Assembly: GCA_002452815.1 (NCBI GenBank)
Contig: DKFM01000005.1
Span: 186,001 to 250,000, forward strand
DNA length: 64,000 nucleotides
Direction of reading: 5' to 3'
Source of the DNA: Rhodobacteraceae bacterium UBA6796
Lineage (GTDB): Bacteria; Pseudomonadota; Alphaproteobacteria; Rhodobacterales; Rhodobacteraceae
Shown here: one piece after another, positions 1 to 9,754 of the stretch
How positions within the stretch are numbered: the stretch's first letter is position 1
Layout of the letters: every line of letters starts with the position of its first letter
Position numbers and translations under genes: made by a program
The notes under the pieces: generated by a model
Told to the model about the DNA's origin: nothing
The model's database searches: none
Seen by the model: only the letters and a program-made list of their open reading frames with translations

Positions 1-30
1 CGGGGGATATTTGGGCCAGAAAGAATAGGA
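1..30. repeat. Rhodobacteraceae-type intergenic repeat arm at window edge
   Basis: The first 30 bases read as a G-run, then ATATTTGGGCC, then an AGAAAGAA stretch. This resembles the arms of the perfect inverted repeat at 27883-27933 (G-run, AGTATTTGTGCC, AAGAAGAA). It lies directly downstream of mogA, as the other copy lies downstream of a gene end. Only one arm is inside the window, so a hairpin cannot be confirmed here. Confidence 0.4.
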
Positions 31-34
31 AAAG

Positions 35-562
35 CTACTTCGCCTTCGGGCGGAAGGCCACGATCTTTGCCGGGTCGGTTTCGATCCGGCCCGCGCCGAT
101 CAGATCAAGGCAATAGGGCACCGCCGCGAACACCGCATTCAGGCAGGTCGCGATGGCACTGGGTTTGCCCGGCAGCGTGATGATCAGGCTTTGCCCGGCG
201 ATCCCGGCACTCTGGCGCGACAGGATCGCGGTCGGCACCTCCAGCAGGCTGGCGCGGCGCATTTCCTCGCCAAACCCCGCCAGTTCCTTTTCGATCACAT
301 CGCCCACGCCCTCGGGCGTTTCGTCGCGCGGCGCCGGGCCGGTGCCGCCGGTGACGAGGATCAGATCGGCCTGTTCCGCCACCAGTTGACGCAGCATCGC
401 CGCCACGCTCTCGCGCCCGTCGGGGATGATGTGACGGGTGATGGCCAGCGGCGAGGTCACCACGCCGCGCAGCCAGTCTTCGCAGCCGGGGCCGCCCTTG
501 TCCTCGTATTCGCCGCGGCTGGCGCGGTCGGAGACGGTGACAATGGCGGCCCGGACGCTCAT
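35..562 (-). CDS. mogA: molybdopterin adenylyltransferase MogA
   Basis: Adenylates molybdopterin in the last steps of molybdenum cofactor synthesis in the cytoplasm. The 175-residue product follows E. coli MogA closely: the SDRASRG opening (residues 11-17), the [10 protein letters not shown] phosphate-binding segment (71-80), the PGKPSA loop (131-136) and a VAFRPK tail. MogA is preferred to MoaB because of the SRQ..PGKPSAI region and the C-terminal FRPK, both MogA-like. The start codon overlaps the argG stop as ATGA, so the two genes are probably translationally coupled. No functional link between arginine and Moco synthesis is implied. Confidence 0.9.
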   Translation of the reverse strand: MSVRAAIVTVSDRASRGEYEDKGGPGCEDWLRGVVTSPLAITRHIIPDGRESVAAMLRQLVAEQADLILVTGGTGPAPRDETPEGVGDVIEKELAGFGEEMRRASLLEVPTAILSRQSAGIAGQSLIITLPGKPSAIATCLNAVFAAVPYCLDLIGAGRIETDPAKIVAFRPKAK

Positions 563-1785
563 TTCTTCACCCGGGCGTTGCGGGTGGCGATCAGTTTCAG
601 GCGCAGCGCGTTCAGGCGGATGAAGCCCGCCGCGTCTTTCTGGTCATAGGCGCCGGCATCGTCTTCGAAGGTCACATGCGCCTCGGAGTAAAGCGAATAC
701 TCCGACCAGCGGCCGACGCACTGCACCGAGCCCTTGTAAAGCTTCAGCCGCACGGTGCCGGTGACATTCTCTTGCGATTTGTCGATCAGCGCCTGCAGCA
801 TCTCGCGCTCGGGGCTGAACCAGAAGCCGTTATAGATCAGCTCGGCGTAGCGCGGCATCAGGCTGTCTTTCAGATGGCCTGAACCGGCATCCAGCGTGAT
901 CTGTTCGATCCCGCGGTGCGCCTCCAGCAGGACGGTGCCGCCGGGGGTTTCATAGATGCCGCGCGATTTCATCCCGACGAAGCGGTTCTCGACGAAATCC
1001 AGACGGCCGATGCCATGCTTGCCGCCCAGCTCGTTCAGCTTGGTCAGGATCGTGGCCGGCGACATCGCTTCGCCATTGATCGCCACCGCATCGCCGCGCT
1101 CGAAGGTGATCTCGACATATTCGGGGGTATCGGGCGCATCCTCGGGGTTCACGGTGCGCTGATAGACGTAATCGGGCGCCTCTTGCGCGGGGTTTTCCAG
1201 CGCCTTGCCCTCGGACGAGGTGTGCAGCAGGTTCGCATCGACCGAGAACGGCGCCTCGCCGCGCTTGTCTTTCGCGATCGGGATCTGGTTCTGCTCGGCG
1301 AATTCCAGCAGCTTGGTGCGCGAGGTCAGATCCCATTCCCGCCAGGGTGCGATCACCCGGATCGAGGGATCGAGCGCATAGGCGCTGAGTTCGAACCGCA
1401 CCTGATCGTTGCCCTTGCCGGTCGCGCCATGCGCCACCGCATCGGCGCCGTGCTGATGCGCCAGCTCGACCAGACGCTTGGAAATCAGCGGCCGCGCGAT
1501 CGAGGTGCCCAGCAGATAAAGCCCTTCGTACACCGCATTGGCGCGGAACATCGGGAAGACGAAATCACGCACGAATTCTTCGCGCACGTCTTCGATATGG
1601 ATGTTTTCGGGCTTGATCCCCAGCAGCTCGGCCTTGGCGCGTGCGGGCTCCAGTTCTTCGCCCTGCCCCAGATCGGCGGTGAAGGTGATCACCTCGCAGC
1701 CGTATTCGGTTTGCAGCCATTTCAGGATGATCGAGGTATCGAGGCCGCCGGAATAGGCAAGCACGACTTTCTTGGGAGCAGACAT
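559..1785 (-). CDS. argG: argininosuccinate synthase
   Basis: Joins citrulline and aspartate with ATP to give argininosuccinate in arginine synthesis. The start chosen (ATG at 1785) gives the standard N-terminus [18 protein letters not shown], with the PP-loop ATP motif SGGLDTS at residues 12-18. A GGAGG ribosome site sits just upstream. A longer open frame upstream carries no family similarity and is excluded. The 408-residue length is normal. It is divergent from ilvA across about 157 bp, which must hold both promoters. It is followed by mogA with a 4-bp overlap. Confidence 0.97.
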   Translation of the reverse strand: MSAPKKVVLAYSGGLDTSIILKWLQTEYGCEVITFTADLGQGEELEPARAKAELLGIKPENIHIEDVREEFVRDFVFPMFRANAVYEGLYLLGTSIARPLISKRLVELAHQHGADAVAHGATGKGNDQVRFELSAYALDPSIRVIAPWREWDLTSRTKLLEFAEQNQIPIAKDKRGEAPFSVDANLLHTSSEGKALENPAQEAPDYVYQRTVNPEDAPDTPEYVEITFERGDAVAINGEAMSPATILTKLNELGGKHGIGRLDFVENRFVGMKSRGIYETPGGTVLLEAHRGIEQITLDAGSGHLKDSLMPRYAELIYNGFWFSPEREMLQALIDKSQENVTGTVRLKLYKGSVQCVGRWSEYSLYSEAHVTFEDDAGAYDQKDAAGFIRLNALRLKLIATRNARVKK

Positions 1786-1942
1786 GGGGCCTCCGAGATT
1801 GAGCATTTGGGCGGGCATAGTGCGTTTTGGCCTGTATCTCAAGGGCTCGGGTGCCCCGGCGGGGTGCAGAATTGTATCCCGCACAAGACAATGCCCAACC
1901 TTCAGGCTTGCATCGCGCCGCGCGCGGCGCCAAAGCTCGGCC

Positions 1943-3190
1943 ATGACCCAATTCGCCCTCGAAGCCCTTGCCGCCACCCGCGCCCTGCGTGCGTTGTTCG
2001 AACCGACGCCCCTGCAGCGCAACGACCATCTGTCCGCGCGCTATGGCGCCGATATCTGGCTGAAACGCGAAGACCTGACGCCGGTGCGCAGCTACAAGAT
2101 CCGCGGCGCCTTCACCGCGATGCGCAAGCTGCGCGCGGCCGACCCGGGCGCCGATCATTTCGTCTGTGCCAGTGCGGGCAACCACGCACAGGGCGTGGCC
2201 TTTGCCTGCCGTCATTTCGGTGTGAAGGGCACGATTTTCATGCCGGTGACAACGCCGCAGCAAAAGATCGACAAGACCAAGGTGTTTGGCGGCGATGCGA
2301 TCGAGATCAGGCTGACGGGCGACTATTTCGATCAGACCCTGGCGGCAAGCCAAGCCTACTGCACGCAGGCGGGCGCGCATTTCTTGGCCCCCTTCGACGA
2401 TGCCGATGTGATCGAGGGGCAGGCCTCGGTCGGGGTCGAGATCCTGGATCAGCTGGGGCGCGCGCCCGATCTGGTGATCCTGCCGGTGGGCGGTGGCGGG
2501 CTGGCGGCGGGGGTGACCGGCTATCTGCGGGCCACCGCGCCGCAGACCAGCTATCGTTTCGTCGAGCCGCTGGGCGGTGCCAGCCTGACCGCCGCCGTCG
2601 CCGCCGGTGCGCCGGTCACGCTCAAACAGGTCAACAGTTTCGTGGACGGTGCTGCGGTGGCGCGGATCGGCGCGCTGCCCTTTGCGCGGCTCGACTGGGT
2701 GCGCCCTGAGATGATCCTGCGTGCGCCCGAAGACCGGATCTGCGTGACGATGCTGGAATTGTTGAATGTCGAGGGGATCGTGCTGGAGCCCGCCGGGGCG
2801 CTGTCGGTCGACGTGCTGCCCGAACTGGCCGACGAGATCCGCGGCAAGACCGTCGTTTGCGTCACCTCGGGCGGGAACTTCGATTTCGAGCGGCTGCCGG
2901 AAGTGAAGGAACGGGCCCAGCGGTTTTCGGGGCTGAAGAAATACTTCATCCTGCGGATGCCGCAGCGTCCGGGCGCGTTGCGCGAATTTCTGCAGATGCT
3001 GGGCCCAGAGGACGACATCGCGCGGTTCGAATACCTCAAGAAATCGGCGCGCAACTTCGGCTCTGTCCTGATCGGGATCGAGACCAAGGCGGCAGAGAAT
3101 TTCCCCGCGCTGACCCGACAGCTTGATGCCGCCGGGTTCAGCTATCGCGATATTACCGATGACGAAGCGCTGGCCGAGTTCCTGATCTGA
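1943..3190 (+). CDS. ilvA: threonine ammonia-lyase (threonine dehydratase)
   Basis: PLP-dependent deamination of threonine to 2-oxobutanoate, the first step toward isoleucine. The PLP lysine lies in [10 protein letters not shown] (Lys52), and the phosphate-binding glycine loop [10 protein letters not shown] is at 181-190. A C-terminal stretch (about 330-415, beginning near [19 protein letters not shown]) is the ACT-like regulatory domain of the shorter biosynthetic/catabolic class. ATG 1943 is chosen because homology starts there. It ends 5 bp from the convergent HPt gene, leaving no room for a separate terminator. Confidence 0.95.
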   Translation: MTQFALEALAATRALRALFEPTPLQRNDHLSARYGADIWLKREDLTPVRSYKIRGAFTAMRKLRAADPGADHFVCASAGNHAQGVAFACRHFGVKGTIFMPVTTPQQKIDKTKVFGGDAIEIRLTGDYFDQTLAASQAYCTQAGAHFLAPFDDADVIEGQASVGVEILDQLGRAPDLVILPVGGGGLAAGVTGYLRATAPQTSYRFVEPLGGASLTAAVAAGAPVTLKQVNSFVDGAAVARIGALPFARLDWVRPEMILRAPEDRICVTMLELLNVEGIVLEPAGALSVDVLPELADEIRGKTVVCVTSGGNFDFERLPEVKERAQRFSGLKKYFILRMPQRPGALREFLQMLGPEDDIARFEYLKKSARNFGSVLIGIETKAAENFPALTRQLDAAGFSYRDITDDEALAEFLI

Positions 3191-3195
3191 GCCGC

Positions 3196-3525
3196 TCAGG
3201 CGGCATCGCAAAACTCATCGGCACGCGCCATGAACACCTGTTTCGAGGCCCCGTAGCAAGAGATGATGGCCGAGGTGTCAACCTCTGCGGCATGTCCGGC
3301 GGCAGAGCGACGTTCGCCATCCTGACACAGCGCGCCAAAGTCCCGGAATCCCAGGTTCCAGGCCGATCCCTTGAGGAAATGCAGGTCGTCCTCCAGCTTG
3401 TCGGTCCGCGACCCGAGCCGCATCACAACACCCTCGACCTCATCCAGAAACAGCTCCAGCACTTCGGCAAACCCTTCCGCGCCGATTTCAGATCGCAACT
3501 CGGCGACCCGCTCCCAATCAATCAT
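3196..3525 (-). CDS. HPt (histidine phosphotransfer) domain protein
   Basis: A 109-residue stand-alone HPt domain, a small helical carrier in phosphorelays. The phosphoacceptor is His49 in HFLKGSAWNLGF, the classic HxLKGSAxxLG signature. ATG 3525 is chosen because GGAGGTGGAG lies right before it; an in-frame start 30 bases upstream is possible. It is divergent from the response-regulator/phosphatase gene at 3667 across 141 bp, so that protein is its most likely partner. No histidine kinase is encoded nearby. Confidence 0.88.
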   Translation of the reverse strand: MIDWERVAELRSEIGAEGFAEVLELFLDEVEGVVMRLGSRTDKLEDDLHFLKGSAWNLGFRDFGALCQDGERRSAAGHAAEVDTSAIISCYGASKQVFMARADEFCDAA

Positions 3526-3666
3526 CTCCACCTCCACTTTTCGGCGAGCCTTCACCGCCGTCCACGGTAAGGCGCAAAGATTTCCGAAGCTTTAATTCCT
3601 CTGCCGTGACCCCATTCACGGGATGTTAAGCCAAAGCCCCGAAGATGACCGAAATGTAATCCTACA

Positions 3667-4962
3667 GTGCGGCCTCCTGTGCGTGAAAACCTGCCTCAAC
3701 GTGACCTCTCCGGGGCCAGCCCCGGAACCGTGGGTTCCCGACGGGTTCTGGTGGTGGATGACAGCCGGATGCAGCGCCGCATCCTCTCGGCGCAATTGTC
3801 GCGCTCGGGTTATGAGGTGATCGAGGCCGGCTCTGCCGAGGAGGCGCTGGCGATCTGTCAGACCTGCGAACCCGACATCGTGCTGTCCGACTGGGTGATG
3901 CCGGGCATGTCCGGGCTCGATTTCTGCCGCGCCTTTCGCAAGATGGATCGTGCGGGCTACGGCTATTTCGTGTTGCTGACCTCGAAAACCGAAAAGAACG
4001 AGGTGACAGAGGGGCTGCAAAGCGGCGCCGACGATTTTCTGTCCAAACCCGTCAACGGCGACGAATTGCGCGCGCGCCTGTCGGCCGGCGAACGCATCCT
4101 GCACATGGAGCGCGAACTGAAGGACAAGAACCGCCTGCTGTCCTCGACCCTGACCGAATTGCAGGGGCTTTACGACGTGATCGACCGCGATCTGACCGAG
4201 GCCTGCAAACTGCAGCAAAGCCTGATAAAAGAGCGTCACCGCAGCTTCGGCAATGCCGAGGTGTCGCTGATGCTGCGCCCTTCGGGTCATGTCGGCGGCG
4301 ATCTGGTCGGGTTCTTCCCGATCAATGCGCGGCGCGTCGGGATCTATGGCATCGACGTGTCGGGCCATGGCATCACCTCGGCACTGATGACCGCGCGGCT
4401 GGCAGGCTATCTGTCCGGCTCCTCGCCCGATCAGAACATCGCGTTGATGCAGACCGAATTCGGCATCTACGACGCGCTGCCGCCCGGCGAACTGGCCGCC
4501 TATATGAACACGCTCGTTCTGGATGAAATGCAGACCGAAAGCTATTTCACGCTGATCTATGCCGATGTCGATCTGATCTCGGGCAAGGTCGATCTGGTGC
4601 AGGCCGGGCATCCGCATCCGGCGGTGCAGCGCGCCGATGGCACGGTCGAATTTCTGGGCAATGGCGGCATGCCCGTCGGGCTGATCGAGGGTGCCGAATA
4701 TGAAACGATCACCACCCGGCTACGGCCCGGCGACCGGCTGTTCCTGATGTCGGACGGCATCACCGAGGCGGCCGATCCCGCCGGCGCAATGCTGGGCGAA
4801 GAGGGGCTGGAACGGATCATCCGCAAATCCGCCGGGCTGCGGGGCGCGGCCTTTCTGGACGCGATCTTCTGGGATCTGGAGGCCTTCGCCGCGGGCGACC
4901 TTGTCGATGACGTTTCGGCGGTCTTCTTCGAATTCGACGGCGCCAAGCAGAACGCCGATTAA
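3667..4962 (+). CDS. response regulator with PP2C/SpoIIE (RsbU-like) phosphatase output
   Basis: A receiver domain (about residues 26-140) has the acidic pair Asp31/Asp32, phosphoacceptor Asp75 (SDWVMPGMSG), Thr105 and Lys127. A coiled linker of about 140-190 leads to a PP2C-type serine phosphatase domain (about 195-425) with GGDLVGFF, GIDVSGHGITSALM and FLMSDGITEA metal-binding segments. Such proteins dephosphorylate anti-sigma-factor antagonists in partner switching. The GTG start at 3667 is tentative; a GTG about 63 bases downstream would remove a low-complexity leader. Its TAA stop shares a TTAA with the stop of the convergent HlyD gene. Confidence 0.9.
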   Translation: MRPPVRENLPQRDLSGASPGTVGSRRVLVVDDSRMQRRILSAQLSRSGYEVIEAGSAEEALAICQTCEPDIVLSDWVMPGMSGLDFCRAFRKMDRAGYGYFVLLTSKTEKNEVTEGLQSGADDFLSKPVNGDELRARLSAGERILHMERELKDKNRLLSSTLTELQGLYDVIDRDLTEACKLQQSLIKERHRSFGNAEVSLMLRPSGHVGGDLVGFFPINARRVGIYGIDVSGHGITSALMTARLAGYLSGSSPDQNIALMQTEFGIYDALPPGELAAYMNTLVLDEMQTESYFTLIYADVDLISGKVDLVQAGHPHPAVQRADGTVEFLGNGGMPVGLIEGAEYETITTRLRPGDRLFLMSDGITEAADPAGAMLGEEGLERIIRKSAGLRGAAFLDAIFWDLEAFAAGDLVDDVSAVFFEFDGAKQNAD

Positions 4963-6131
4963 GGCTCGCGCAGCGCCTCGCGCGATTTATACAGTGGTTT
5001 GAGCAGATATTGCAGAACCGTCTTTTCGCCGGTGTGCAGTTCCACCGTGGCCTGCATCCCGGGGCGGATTTCCAGATCGCGCTGGTGCTCGGACAGATGC
5101 GCCAGATCGACCCGCAGCGTCACCTTGTAATGCGGGTCGCCATCCGGGCGGCGGTCATCCTTGAACGTATCGGCCGAGACGAAATGCACCTGCCCCTGAA
5201 GGCTGCCGTAGATCGTGTAATCATAGGCCGACAGCTTGATCGTCGCCTCCTGCCCGATCCGCACATTGGCGATGTCCTTGGGCGCGATCCGCGCCTCGAC
5301 GAACATCTCTTCGTCCAGCGGGATGATTTGCAGGATCTCTTCGCCCGGTCGCACGACACCACCGATCGTGGTGAGCGACAGCTTGTTGACGATACCCCGC
5401 AGCGGCGACATCAGGACCGTCCGGTCCAGTTGATCTTCCGACAGCTTCAACTGCTGACGCAATGTGCTCAGCTTGGCCAGCGTGTCGGAATAGTCCGCCG
5501 CGCGCTCCAGCTCGGTTCTGGTCACCGTCTCGTTGTATTGCTTTTCAGCATCCGAAAATATCTTGCGCGCACGGGTCACCTCGATCAGCGGGGCCACTTC
5601 CTTGCGATACATGTTCTCCAGCAGGTCGCGCTCGGCCGCCGCCTGTTTCATCACCGCCGCCGCGCCGGATTTGCGTGCGCGGAAATCCTGCAGCCGCGCG
5701 CCCAGCAAAGCCGTTTCCGAGGCCACGATATGCGGCACCAGCCGGTCCTGCAGATCGCTCACCTCGAAGGCGTCGATACCGGCCATCTCGGCCTCCAGCC
5801 GCAACTGGCGGATTTCGAGCCCCGCGATCTGCGCTTCCAGATCGTCGACCTGGGTCTGGTATTGCGTGCCGTGAAGCCGGGCCAGAACCGTGCCCGTTTC
5901 AACCACATCGCCCTCGTGGACATAAAGCTCGGCCAGAATGCCGCCCTCGAGGTTCTGGATGATCTGCGGTTTGGACGAGGACACGATCTCGCCCGGGCCG
6001 CGCACAATCTGGTCGACCCAGGCGACCGAGGCCCAGATCAGGAACACGATGACCGTCACCGCCACCAGCCAGATCGTCAGGCTCATCCGCCGGGTCTGCG
6101 CCTGCACGATGCCCGGGTCGATCGTGCTCAT
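4959..6131 (-). CDS. HlyD-family type I secretion adaptor (LapC-like), adhesin locus
   Basis: Periplasmic membrane-fusion protein linking the inner-membrane ABC exporter to the TolC-like pore. The 390-residue product has one N-terminal membrane segment (about 16-38), a lipoyl/biotinyl half motif (GPGEIVSSSKPQIIQNLEGG), a long coiled coil (about 95-250) and a C-terminal barrel region ending in TGEKTVLQYLLKPLY, typical of HlyD/PrtE/LapC. ATG 6131 overlaps the exporter stop by 4 bp. It is the last gene of the four-gene operon that begins with the Bap-like adhesin at 12370. Confidence 0.92.
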   Translation of the reverse strand: MSTIDPGIVQAQTRRMSLTIWLVAVTVIVFLIWASVAWVDQIVRGPGEIVSSSKPQIIQNLEGGILAELYVHEGDVVETGTVLARLHGTQYQTQVDDLEAQIAGLEIRQLRLEAEMAGIDAFEVSDLQDRLVPHIVASETALLGARLQDFRARKSGAAAVMKQAAAERDLLENMYRKEVAPLIEVTRARKIFSDAEKQYNETVTRTELERAADYSDTLAKLSTLRQQLKLSEDQLDRTVLMSPLRGIVNKLSLTTIGGVVRPGEEILQIIPLDEEMFVEARIAPKDIANVRIGQEATIKLSAYDYTIYGSLQGQVHFVSADTFKDDRRPDGDPHYKVTLRVDLAHLSEHQRDLEIRPGMQATVELHTGEKTVLQYLLKPLYKSREALREP

Positions 6132-8380
6132 TGCGTCCCCCCCGCCTTGGCCTTGGTCAGATGGGCCAGCACCGCATCGCGCGGCCCATCCACCGCCATC
6201 CGGCCGTTTTGCAGGATCAGCGTGCGCGTGGTCAGCGCCAGGATCGGCACGCGATGCGTCGCGATAACCGCCGTGCGCCCGGCCAGCCATCCATCCAGGC
6301 GGCTGACCAGCGTCGTTTCCAGCGTGGTGTCCAGCGCTGCGGTCGGCTCGTCCAGGATCACTACGCTCGGGTCCTGCAACCACAGCCGCGCCCAGCCGAT
6401 CGACTGGCGCTGCCCGACCGACAGCCCCTCGCCGCCATCGCCCAGCGTCAGGTCCAGCCCGCGCGGATGGCTGCGCACGAAAGGCCCGAGCCCGGCAAAA
6501 TCCAGCGCACTGAACAGCCGCTCCTCGTCGCGTTCCAGCTGGGTCAGGTTCAGGTTGTCGCGCAGCGTGCCGGAAAACAGCCGCACATCCTGGCTCAGGT
6601 AGCCCACCGAGCGGCGCAGATCGCGTGGGTGCAACTGGCCGATATCGACACCATCCAGCAAGATGCGCCCGCCCTGCGGTTCATAAATCCCGGCCAGCAG
6701 TTTCAGCAGCGTCGATTTGCCCGAACCATTGGCCCCCAGCACCGCCACCCGCTGCCCGGCGGGAATGCGCAGCGCGGGAATGTCGACAGTGGTCGCGCCC
6801 TCGGCATCGTATTTGAAATCCAGCTGACGCAGCTCGAATTCGCCTGCGATCCGTGCGGCGCGCAGATAGGACCGGTCCTCGGCCTGCGTCTGCTCGGCGC
6901 CGGCGATCGCATCCAGCCCCTGCAATGCGCCTTTCACATTCGACCAGCGCGCCAGCGTGCCCGCCAGTTGCGTCAGCGGCGCCAGCGTGCGCGAGGTCAG
7001 GATGCCGATTGCGATGATCGCACCTACGGTGAATTCGCCCGCGAACACCTTGTAGGTGCCGATCACGACCGCGGTGATATAGGTCGCCTGCTGCACCATC
7101 TGCGCCCAATAGGTCAGCACCGAACTCAGCTTGCGCTGTTCGCTGCTTTTCACCGCCGACAGGGTCGTCAGTTCCTCCCAGATCCGCCTGAACCGGTCCT
7201 GCCCGCGGGCGGTGTTGACCGTTTCATGTTCGTAGATCGCTTCGTGCAGCAGCCGCGCGGCCCGCGCCGAGGCGCCCTGCGTCGATTGTGTCAGCGCGAT
7301 CATCCGCTTCTGGAACAGGAAACCCGGCGCCACCATCAGCACCGCGCCCCCGACCAGCACCCAGACCAGATTGCCCCCGATGCTGGCAACCAGCGCCAGA
7401 AACACGAAGATGAACGGGATGTCGGCCAGCGTGCCGATCGTCGAGGCCGTGAAGAACTCGCGCACCGATCCGAATTCGCGCATCGCGGAAAACAACTGGC
7501 TGGGCGAGCGTTTGCCCGGCGCGGCCTTCATCCCCAAAAGCCGTTCCATCAGCAGGTTCTGCACGCCAAGCTCGATCTTGCGCCCGGCCATGTCCATCAG
7601 ACCCGAACGCGCCAGTTTCAGCGCCATCTCCATCACCAGCGCCAGAAGCGCGCCCCCCGCCAGCACCCAGAGCGTGGCTTCGGATTTGTGCGGGATCACC
7701 CGGTCATAGACCTGCAGGCTGAACATCGCGACCGCAACCGCCAGAATATTGGCAAACAGCGACCCGAGCGCCACCTCGGCAAAGGCGCGGCGCTGCGCGC
7801 GAAACGCCCCCCAGAACCAATGCGCGCGCTCGGCCGTGACCTTGTGACGTTCTTCCAGCGTCCGCAACGAGGTGCGCGCCCGGATGATCCGCCCCGAAAA
7901 ATGGGGCGCGAAATCCCCCAGCGGCACCTCGGCACGCTGATCGGCGCAGGTCTTGTCATAGACGAAAAGCGTGTCGCCCTCCTGCCCCACCACCAGGACC
8001 ATCTGCCCCGAACTCATCTGTGCCAGCGCAGGCCACTGTCCGGGGGTCAGCTGGTCGATGGTTTCGACGCTGGCGGTCATCCCCGCGACCCGCAGCACCG
8101 CCGCGATATGTTCGGGCAGGATAGTATCCGTCGGCCCGCCGGTGTCGGCCGCGCTTGCCTCGCCCACGGCCAGAAGCATCTGTTCCAGAATGTCGGCGGC
8201 AGGCACTTCGGCCCCCAGCAGCCCGGCATAGGCCGAGGCCAGTTCGGCACGCGCCCTGGCCCGGCCCGATGTGCGCGCCCCGGTGGCGGGCGACGGGGCC
8301 ATGGGCCGGGGCAACGCGCCGTCCGCCGCCCCGCTGACACGGGCCGCGTTGATGTCGAACGCTATGATCCGGTCAGACAA
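6128..8380 (-). CDS. type I secretion ABC exporter, LapB-like
   Basis: Inner-membrane ABC transporter with permease and ATPase fused (750 residues). The N-terminal third (about 40-180) looks like the degenerate C39-peptidase-like domain of LapB/RtxB exporters; no catalytic Cys-His arrangement is evident. Then come the transmembrane domain (about 200-480) and a nucleotide-binding domain with Walker A GANGSGKST (549-557), signature LSVGQRQ (653-659) and Walker B VVILDEPTAALD (673-684). LSVGQ instead of LSGGQ is a mild variant. It sits between the TolC-like and HlyD genes; the substrate is probably the adhesin at 9755. Confidence 0.92.
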   Translation of the reverse strand: MSDRIIAFDINAARVSGAADGALPRPMAPSPATGARTSGRARARAELASAYAGLLGAEVPAADILEQMLLAVGEASAADTGGPTDTILPEHIAAVLRVAGMTASVETIDQLTPGQWPALAQMSSGQMVLVVGQEGDTLFVYDKTCADQRAEVPLGDFAPHFSGRIIRARTSLRTLEERHKVTAERAHWFWGAFRAQRRAFAEVALGSLFANILAVAVAMFSLQVYDRVIPHKSEATLWVLAGGALLALVMEMALKLARSGLMDMAGRKIELGVQNLLMERLLGMKAAPGKRSPSQLFSAMREFGSVREFFTASTIGTLADIPFIFVFLALVASIGGNLVWVLVGGAVLMVAPGFLFQKRMIALTQSTQGASARAARLLHEAIYEHETVNTARGQDRFRRIWEELTTLSAVKSSEQRKLSSVLTYWAQMVQQATYITAVVIGTYKVFAGEFTVGAIIAIGILTSRTLAPLTQLAGTLARWSNVKGALQGLDAIAGAEQTQAEDRSYLRAARIAGEFELRQLDFKYDAEGATTVDIPALRIPAGQRVAVLGANGSGKSTLLKLLAGIYEPQGGRILLDGVDIGQLHPRDLRRSVGYLSQDVRLFSGTLRDNLNLTQLERDEERLFSALDFAGLGPFVRSHPRGLDLTLGDGGEGLSVGQRQSIGWARLWLQDPSVVILDEPTAALDTTLETTLVSRLDGWLAGRTAVIATHRVPILALTTRTLILQNGRMAVDGPRDAVLAHLTKAKAGGTQ

Positions 8381-8396
8381 GAACCCCTACACCTTG

Positions 8397-9740
8397 TTAA
8401 ATGCTGCTACCATTCACCAATATCCCGTGCTCTCGCGCCATTTCCAGCTTGATCAACGCGATATCGTATTTCAGCCCGACCTGCGCGCGTTCCATCGCGG
8501 CGAGGTTTTCACAGGCGGTCACCAGCTCCATCAGCGTGCGCCGACCCATCCGGTATTGTTCGGTGAACATCTCCAGCCCGGCACCGCTCTGTGCCACGAC
8601 GGCCGCATCGCGCGTCTGTTGTGCCTGCAGCGCGCGCAACCGCGCATCAAGCGCGGCAAGCCGCTGCCCGGCCTCTTGCCGGGCGGTTTCGACCCGCGCG
8701 CCGGCGGCGTCCTGCGTGGCATCAAGCGCGGCCAGCGTGTCGGCGGTGCCGATCCCCAGCAACTGGCTGGTGCCCAGCGCAAGACCGATGTCGGGCTTGC
8801 CTGCCCCCGCGCTTGCGCTGGCGCTCAGTGCCGGCAAATGCCCCGCCCGTGCCATCCGGGCCTCGGCAATTGTGCGTGCCTTCTCGCCTTCGGCCCGTTT
8901 CACGCTCAGCGGTTCAGGCCCCGGAACCGGCAGATCGAAATCGTCCAGCCCGCTCAGCGTGCCCAGATCCCGCACCGTCATCGCCTGCAACTGTGCCCTT
9001 GCGGTGGCTGCCGCATCGCTGTCGGCGGCGGCAATCGCCTGCATCTCGGCCAGCTTCTGCGCCAGAACGCGGGCCTCGGACATGTCCGACAGCCCGCCTT
9101 TGACGCGCTCGTGCATGATCCGGTCATAGTCGCCGATCCGCGCGGCCGCCCGCATGCCCACCGTCGCCTGCTCGCGCGCCTTCAGACCCGAAACGTAATA
9201 CCGCAGACCGTCATGCACGGTGTCGTTCATCTCGGCGGACAGGGCGACCGCCGCCACCTCGACATCCGCCGCGGCATGGTCGCGCTCGGCCTTCTTGCCG
9301 CCATTGTCGAACAGCACCTGTTCCACCACCAGCTGCGTCGCCAGATCCCCCAGGGCGGTCAGGCTGACGGTCGGGCCGATCTGCGGCAACCAGTTCTTCG
9401 ACTTGGCCTGCGCCGTCAGCCGCGCCACGCGCAGCTCGGCCTGTGCGCTGCCTTTCGACGCCTCCAGCACCGCCTGCGCCACCTGCGCATAGGCCCCGGA
9501 GGCAGGCAGCACCGAACGCCGCGCCGACAGATCCGCGATGATGAGCGAGGTTTGCGCCGTGGTGCCGGGTTTGCCGGGGGTCAGATCGCCGACCTCGTTC
9601 ATCGAGAACGGCGAACGCCCCGAGGGAAATGGCGTCCCCCCGACGCAGCCGCTCAATACGGCCACGGCCGCCGCCATGGCAAAGGCCCGGGCGATTGCAC
9701 GGGGGCCTACAAGCACACTGTCATGACTAGGCCGGGTCAT
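8397..9740 (-). CDS. TolC-family outer membrane efflux lipoprotein of the adhesin exporter
   Basis: Outer-membrane channel for type I secretion. A lipoprotein signal (AAAVAVLSGC, Cys32) is followed by long amphipathic helices and two related halves, the usual TolC/LapE arrangement. The C-terminal half contains the second helical repeat with FTEQYRMGRRTLMELVTACENL, matching the YxxGxxTLLDLL-like segment of the family. It starts 14 bp after the adhesin stop and is followed by the ABC gene, so it completes a three-part exporter encoded beside its substrate. Confidence 0.88.
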   Translation of the reverse strand: MTRPSHDSVLVGPRAIARAFAMAAAVAVLSGCVGGTPFPSGRSPFSMNEVGDLTPGKPGTTAQTSLIIADLSARRSVLPASGAYAQVAQAVLEASKGSAQAELRVARLTAQAKSKNWLPQIGPTVSLTALGDLATQLVVEQVLFDNGGKKAERDHAAADVEVAAVALSAEMNDTVHDGLRYYVSGLKAREQATVGMRAAARIGDYDRIMHERVKGGLSDMSEARVLAQKLAEMQAIAAADSDAAATARAQLQAMTVRDLGTLSGLDDFDLPVPGPEPLSVKRAEGEKARTIAEARMARAGHLPALSASASAGAGKPDIGLALGTSQLLGIGTADTLAALDATQDAAGARVETARQEAGQRLAALDARLRALQAQQTRDAAVVAQSGAGLEMFTEQYRMGRRTLMELVTACENLAAMERAQVGLKYDIALIKLEMAREHGILVNGSSI

Positions 9741-9754
9741 CCTGTGCCCCCCGG

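Noticed and set aside
916..2709. 597-codon plus-strand frame across argG and ilvA
   Set aside because: Runs antisense to argG and out of frame with ilvA; no family similarity.
6131..8452. 773-codon open frame antisense to the LapB-like exporter
   Set aside because: His/Arg/Gln-rich translation typical of antisense frames in GC-rich DNA; the minus strand encodes a complete ABC exporter.
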